Positions 60,528 through 64,000 of a stretch of DNA of 64,000 nt are shown here, in pieces. The translations under genes and the position numbers were made by a program. The stretch spans positions 3,351,480-3,415,479 of the forward strand of contig NZ_WPAG02000002.1 in assembly GCF_013602415.1 (NCBI RefSeq). The letters run 5' to 3'. Source of the DNA: Rhodococcus sp. B50. Lineage in GTDB: Bacteria; Actinomycetota; Actinomycetes; Mycobacteriales; Mycobacteriaceae. The notes under the pieces are model-generated. The model made no database searches. It saw only the letters and a list, made by a program, of their open reading frames with translations, and had not been told where the DNA came from. How positions within the stretch are numbered: the first letter of the stretch is position 1; every line of letters starts with the position of its first letter.

Positions 60528-61223
60528 CTAACGTGCACGCCGGTCCGCGAGAGCGAATCCGACACCGGCCACCAGCACCCACACCGGGCCGGTGAAACCG
60601 GCCATGTACTGCAGCGGGGAGACGCCGAGGAGCAGCGTCAGGCCACCGAGAACGATGCTCGCCCAACCGATCCACCGAGGTGCCGCGCAGTGACGCAGGG
60701 CTGCCACCGCGACCGCGACGCCGCTCACTCCGGCACCGACCCACAGCCAGGGGATGGTGCCCATCCAGTGCGAGGCGAAGACCGCGACCTCCGGCACCAT
60801 CCGATCGGTGTTCCCGAGGCCGAACAGCAGCTCGGTGTCGAGCCCGGTACCCATGAGGGTCGCGACCGAGGTGAGCACGAGTCCGAAGGCCGCGACCGTC
60901 GGTACGAGGCTGAACTCCGGAGTGCCTGCGCGCAGTCGGCGCTGCAGTCCCGCCGCGAAGACGAGCAGCAAGGTCGTCGACGCCATCAGAGTCAGGTGCA
61001 TGACGAGCATGGCCGTGCGCTGCCCGGCGAACTCGGTCATGATCGCCCCGGCGTTGCCGGCGGTGCGGTCGTTGTACGCCGCGCCCATCGCCATGCTCGC
61101 CTGGATGCCCACGACGCCGGCGAGTCCGGCGATCGCGCCCGTCCACGCCCAGATCGAACCGGGGCCACGAGGGTCGGGGGTGATCGGCGTGAGCGGTTCG
61201 GTCTCGGTGCCGAGAGTGTTCAT
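60528..61223 (-). CDS. Small polytopic membrane protein
   Basis: A 231-residue protein with about six hydrophobic helices and a Pro-rich N-terminus. A His/Met-containing segment FAGQRTAMLVMHLTLMAST lies in the second helix. I do not recognise the family. It is 70 nt upstream of the sensor kinase on the same strand and may be its partner or regulated target. The ATG at 61223 follows AAGGGACC. Confidence 0.65.
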   Translation of the reverse strand: MNTLGTETEPLTPITPDPRGPGSIWAWTGAIAGLAGVVGIQASMAMGAAYNDRTAGNAGAIMTEFAGQRTAMLVMHLTLMASTTLLLVFAAGLQRRLRAGTPEFSLVPTVAAFGLVLTSVATLMGTGLDTELLFGLGNTDRMVPEVAVFASHWMGTIPWLWVGAGVSGVAVAVAALRHCAAPRWIGWASIVLGGLTLLLGVSPLQYMAGFTGPVWVLVAGVGFALADRRAR

Positions 61224-61352
61224 GAGGGTCCCTTCGGATCGTTGCGACGCCCTGCGCGTCGTGGAGGGAACGATCCGGCGCCCGGCGTCCCGGGGGGAAG
61301 GGACGGTTGTCCCGACCTTCCGGGATCACCGTCGGCGTCCTCGTCGGCAGAT

Positions 61353-61426
61353 TTTGTGCGCCTACCACAACCGAGGGGAGGTTGTGGGCGATTCTCCCGA
61401 CGAAAACGCACACAACCTCCCCTCGG
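61353..61426 (-). promoter_or_regulatory. Two mutually exclusive hairpins
   Basis: CCACAACC (61365-61372) pairs with GGTTGTGG (61380-61387). The same region, 61371-61386, pairs perfectly over 16 bp with 61411-61426. Only one of the two can form at a time. They lie 140-200 nt upstream of the 231-residue protein gene and downstream of a 33-residue ORF on the minus strand. Confidence 0.6.
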
Positions 61427-61486
61427 CCGGAGAGTGTCGACGCAGATATTCCGTGGACGGTCGAATCCGCGTCGTTCCGAATTCAC

Positions 61487-61588
61487 TCAGGGATGACGGG
61501 TACGACGTTCGCTCGCCGAATGGAGAGCACCGACGGACACGAAGGCAGCAGCCAGTACCAGCAACAACAACACGACATTGAGAGTCAT
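61487..61588 (-). CDS. 33-residue single-span membrane peptide
   Basis: The ORF reads MTLNVVLLLLVLAAAFV..., then SVGALHSASERRTRHP: one hydrophobic helix and a basic C-terminus, so N-out/C-in topology is likely. AAAGGA lies 7 nt upstream of the ATG. It is the only convincing coding sequence in the 620-nt gap between the 231-residue membrane protein and the FUSC gene. Function unknown; it could be a small regulator of the nearby membrane proteins or two-component system. Confidence 0.55.
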   Translation of the reverse strand: MTLNVVLLLLVLAAAFVSVGALHSASERRTRHP

Positions 61589-61842
61589 GGAAATGTCCTT
61601 TCACGGGTCGGGTGAAAATTACCCGGCATCGAAACAGGCGCTCCTCTCTTCTATCTCATTTCCACGGAATACGCGAGTCGATGCATTTTTCCGAACCGAT
61701 TCGAAATGTTCGCGATTCGAACTCCGAGAATTTCCCGTCATGTATTCGACCGGAAAATGCACACTCCCGGACGAGTGACCTGCGCCTCATGCTCCCCTGC
61801 CGACGCGAAGGACCGTCGGGCCCGTTCCTAGAGTGATCGCTC
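61589..61842. promoter_or_regulatory. AT-richer divergent region with FUSC promoter
   Basis: This 254-nt stretch has more A/T than the flanking genes. TAGAGT (61829-61834) ends 8 nt before the FUSC GTG, so that gene is probably leaderless. A plus-strand ORF here (61578-61778) lacks a ribosome site and typical codon bias and is not called. Confidence 0.45.
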
Positions 61843-63441
61843 GTGGCGGAGTCGAGCGGAGACCATCGGATTGTCGAACTACCGCTGCCCACTCCCACCC
61901 CCTTACGCACCGCGTTGCTGGCGGTTCCCCGTCAGGGACGCCGGTGGCCCGGTGCCGCGCGTGCAGCCGCAACGGTCGCGGTGCCCGGTCTCGTGGGCGT
62001 CGCTCTGGGATTCGGTGCCGTCGCCGCCGTCGCCACGCTCGGAGCCTTCGCCGTCGTCTACGGCGAACAACGTCCTTATCGTGTGCGTGCCCGGACGGTC
62101 GCCGTCGTCGGCACGGTGCTCGTGCTGCTGGCGACGATCGGCGCCGCGGCCGGGTCGGTGGTCCACGCCGCGGTGGCCGCCGGCGGATCGGCGTGGTGGT
62201 ATCTGGTGGTCGTCGCGGCGATGACCGCGACCGTCTCGGTGTGCGCGTTCGTCGTCGACGCATTGCGCATGGGTGCGCCGGGCGCCTTCCTGATGTTGTT
62301 GTCCCTCGAGATCGCGTCGGCTCTGCCCGCACTGGGGGTGTCCGTCCCGACGGTCGCGGCGTGGACAGCGATGGGGGCGGGGACGGCCGTCGTGGTGTCC
62401 GTGTCCGGTGCCCCCTTCCGGCCACGGACCCCGGAACGCACCGCGGTGGCCGCGGCGGTCACTGCCGTCGACGCGGTCTTCGAGGAGAACTCGCCGGCGC
62501 ATCGCCGCGCCGCCGTCCACGATCTGCACGTGGCCTGGCAGTTCCTGCACGACGCCGGACTCGTCGGGTCGGCACACCCCCTCGAACGGACACTGCACGC
62601 CGCCCACATTCGATGCGCGGAGACACTGCACGATCGCCCTCGCGACGAGGCGGTCCCCGAGGACGACCTACGGTTGCAGCCTCCGCTGCGGCGCCCCTCG
62701 GTGCGGTACCGCCTCGCGCGGGCCGCGCACCCGCACAGTCGGTCGGCGACGATCGCGGTGCGCCTGCTCGTCGCGGGGCCGGTCGCCGGCACGATCGCGA
62801 TCGCGCTGGGCGTCGGGCGCCCCGATTGGGCGGTCATCACGGCGGCGATGATCCTGCATCAGGGACCGGACCGGATCCTCGGCTCGTACCGGGCCGCGCA
62901 CCGCTTCATCGGCACCGTGCTCGGACTCGTCCTGCTGGCCTGCCTGACGCCCTTCCATCCGAGCGGTACCGCACTCGTCGTGGTGCTGGCCGCGGCGATG
63001 GCCGGCACCGAGATGTTCCTGGTGCGGAACTACGGCCTCGCGATGGTCTTCATCACCCCGCTCGTCGTCGTGCTCGGTGGGCTGGGCGCCCCCGGCGACC
63101 TGGTGACGGTCTCGCGCGACCGGTTCCTCGAGACCGTCGTCGGCGTCTGTGTCGCGCTGGCGGTGATGTGGGGTGTGCTGCCCCGCGCCCACCGCCGCGT
63201 CCTGGGCTTCGCCGACGGCCGCGTCCGCGACGCCGTCATGAGGATCGCCGCGTCGACGGATGCGCGGGAGTTGCCCGAACTGCGCCGCGACCTGGAGTTC
63301 GATCTGCATGCCTCCACCACCGCGGCCGTCATCGCCGCGCACACCGAGCCCGCGTGGACCCGGCAGTGCTGGACCGAACATCGCCGGCTCCACGAGCTCG
63401 GCTACCGGATCCTGACCCTGCCGGAACGACCGGGCCCCTGA
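61843..63441 (+). CDS. FUSC-family membrane protein
   Basis: A 532-residue protein with two blocks of about six hydrophobic helices (about 40-190 and 310-450) separated by a helical cytoplasmic region. GRPDWAVITAAMILHQGPDRILGSYRAAHRFIGTVLG is the FUSC motif found in AaeB/YccS-type exporters of aromatic acids and similar compounds. The GTG at 61843 is supported by the close -10. The gene ends within its terminator. Confidence 0.85.
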   Translation: MAESSGDHRIVELPLPTPTPLRTALLAVPRQGRRWPGAARAAATVAVPGLVGVALGFGAVAAVATLGAFAVVYGEQRPYRVRARTVAVVGTVLVLLATIGAAAGSVVHAAVAAGGSAWWYLVVVAAMTATVSVCAFVVDALRMGAPGAFLMLLSLEIASALPALGVSVPTVAAWTAMGAGTAVVVSVSGAPFRPRTPERTAVAAAVTAVDAVFEENSPAHRRAAVHDLHVAWQFLHDAGLVGSAHPLERTLHAAHIRCAETLHDRPRDEAVPEDDLRLQPPLRRPSVRYRLARAAHPHSRSATIAVRLLVAGPVAGTIAIALGVGRPDWAVITAAMILHQGPDRILGSYRAAHRFIGTVLGLVLLACLTPFHPSGTALVVVLAAAMAGTEMFLVRNYGLAMVFITPLVVVLGGLGAPGDLVTVSRDRFLETVVGVCVALAVMWGVLPRAHRRVLGFADGRVRDAVMRIAASTDARELPELRRDLEFDLHASTTAAVIAAHTEPAWTRQCWTEHRRLHELGYRILTLPERPGP

Positions 63442-63457
63442 AGCAGGGGTCCGGTCG
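63427..63457 (+). terminator. Terminator overlapping the FUSC stop codon
   Basis: CGACCGGGCCCCTG (63427-63440) pairs with CAGGGGTCCGGTCG (63444-63457, one G-T wobble), loop AAG. The stop codon TGA is inside the stem. It also lies close to the stop of the convergent transporter gene. Confidence 0.8.
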
Positions 63458-63482
63458 CTTCCGTCGTAACACGCACCGTCCG

Positions 63483-64000
63483 TCAGAACACGAGCACTGC
63501 GAAGACGGTCGAGAGGACCAGTCCGGCCATCACCGGCAGGAAGCACTTGCGGGCCAGATCCAGCACGGGTACCCGGGCGAAACCGGCCACCGCGACCAGC
63601 GAGGACCAGGCGATGATGACGCCGCCACCGGACCAGATGTTGCCCATCTGGCCGATCGCCGCGAGCGTCGACGGGTCGACGTCGACGGCCGGGCCGAGAG
63701 CACCCGACAGAGCGCCGGTGAGGGGCAGTCCACTGAATCCGGAACCGTCGAGGCCCGCGACCACACCGATGAGCAGAATCCCGAAAGAGGTGACGAAGGC
63801 GTTCTGGGGCAGATGTGCCTGCACCGAGGTCACGAGGTCGAACAGGATCGCCGGGCCGGCGGCGTCGGCGGACAGGCCGAGGATCGGACCTGCGAACTCC
63901 GGGTTGCCGATGAAGAAGAAGCCGGCGATCGGGAGCACGCAGCCCATGGCCTTGAATGCGAAGACCAGACCGTCGACCAGATGATCCGAGGTGGTCTCGA
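63483..64000 (-). CDS. Membrane transporter, C-terminal part (5' end outside window)
   Basis: The frame is open to the window edge, so about 172 C-terminal residues are seen. There are about five hydrophobic segments (AMGCVLPIAGFFFIGN, FVTSFGILLIGVVAGLDG, GGGVIIAWSSLVAVAGF, CFLPVMAGLVLSTVFAVLVF). The repeated Gly-rich helical hairpins resemble secondary transporters of the ion-transporter superfamily, but I cannot name the family. Confidence 0.6.
   Translation of the reverse strand, partial: ETTSDHLVDGLVFAFKAMGCVLPIAGFFFIGNPEFAGPILGLSADAAGPAILFDLVTSVQAHLPQNAFVTSFGILLIGVVAGLDGSGFSGLPLTGALSGALGPAVDVDPSTLAAIGQMGNIWSGGGVIIAWSSLVAVAGFARVPVLDLARKCFLPVMAGLVLSTVFAVLVF

Noticed and set aside
60528..61413. 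301-residue frame overlapping the 231-residue membrane protein
   Set aside because: The alternative frame is Arg-rich without hydrophobic segments; the membrane protein frame has a better start and composition.
61578..61778. 66-residue plus-strand ORF
   Set aside because: No ribosome site, A/T-rich codons unlike the neighbours, and antisense to the promoter region of the 33-residue peptide.

Overview
This is a high-GC actinobacterial chromosome segment, almost certainly Rhodococcus or a close mycolate-producing relative. The backbone genes run in the order known from Mycobacterium tuberculosis around Rv3708c-Rv3720: asd, ask, leuA, murT, gatD, recR, ybaB, an SRPBCC protein, an FAD oxidoreductase and a cyclopropane-synthase-like methyltransferase. 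The accessory content (two unrelated cholesterol oxidases, a Baeyer-Villiger monooxygenase, FadD/FadA/FadB/EchA, many TetR repressors, Mce-associated and MpaB/DUF2236 proteins) fits a soil Rhodococcus. No transposase, integrase, rRNA or CRISPR array was seen.

Layout. 0-8 kb: the end of a metallophosphoesterase gene, tRNA-Pro(CGG), an APC permease, a SanA/YdcF protein, a Tat-exported covalent-FAD cholesterol oxidase with a KstR-like operator, a YdjM-type membrane hydrolase, a 20-residue membrane peptide, and a catalase with its Fur-family regulator. 8.2-12.7 kb: a tightly overlapping operon tetR-BVMO-choD-ADC with a palindromic operator. 12.8-23.1 kb: backbone genes (asd/ask, leuA with a leader peptide, murT/gatD) interspersed with a DUF4185 secreted protein, a SHOCT protein and a LysR/EamA pair. 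23.1-41.9 kb: an accessory block lying between gatD and recR. It holds an epoxide-hydrolase-like protein; a TetR-rhodanese pair divergent from a metal-hydrolase/membrane-protein pair; FadD5-like, EchA and NMO genes divergent from a double-TetR/ADH/DUF4334 operon; a GntR-centred MpaB-ALDH-MpaB group; and an MFS exporter with its TetR. 41.9-46.3 kb: recR, ybaB, SRPBCC, and the FAD oxidoreductase plus lipid methyltransferase pair. 46.3-47.3 kb: one AbiEi-like gene enclosed by two sister palindromes. 47.3-50.7 kb: fadB-fadA. 50.8-57.9 kb: a complete phosphonate operon. 57.9-64 kb: a two-component system, small membrane proteins, a FUSC exporter and the end of a membrane transporter gene.

How the genes work together. 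The phosphonate operon is the most self-contained system. PhnD, PhnC and a double-domain PhnE import the phosphonate. An FAD oxidase probably converts 2-aminoethylphosphonate (or an N-methyl form) to phosphonoacetaldehyde, a PhnX-like HAD hydrolase cleaves the C-P bond, and an alcohol dehydrogenase may handle the C2 product. A PhnF-type GntR regulator is divergent from it, and the gap carries two copies of the PhnF operator. Other clear local circuits are: CatR-like Fur with KatA; TetR with the BVMO/ChoD/ADC operon; TetR with the MFS pump, whose operator half-sites surround the -10; GntR with ALDH/MpaB; and leucine attenuation of leuA. Many adjacent genes overlap by 4 nt (ATGA or GTGA), so operon limits can be drawn with confidence.
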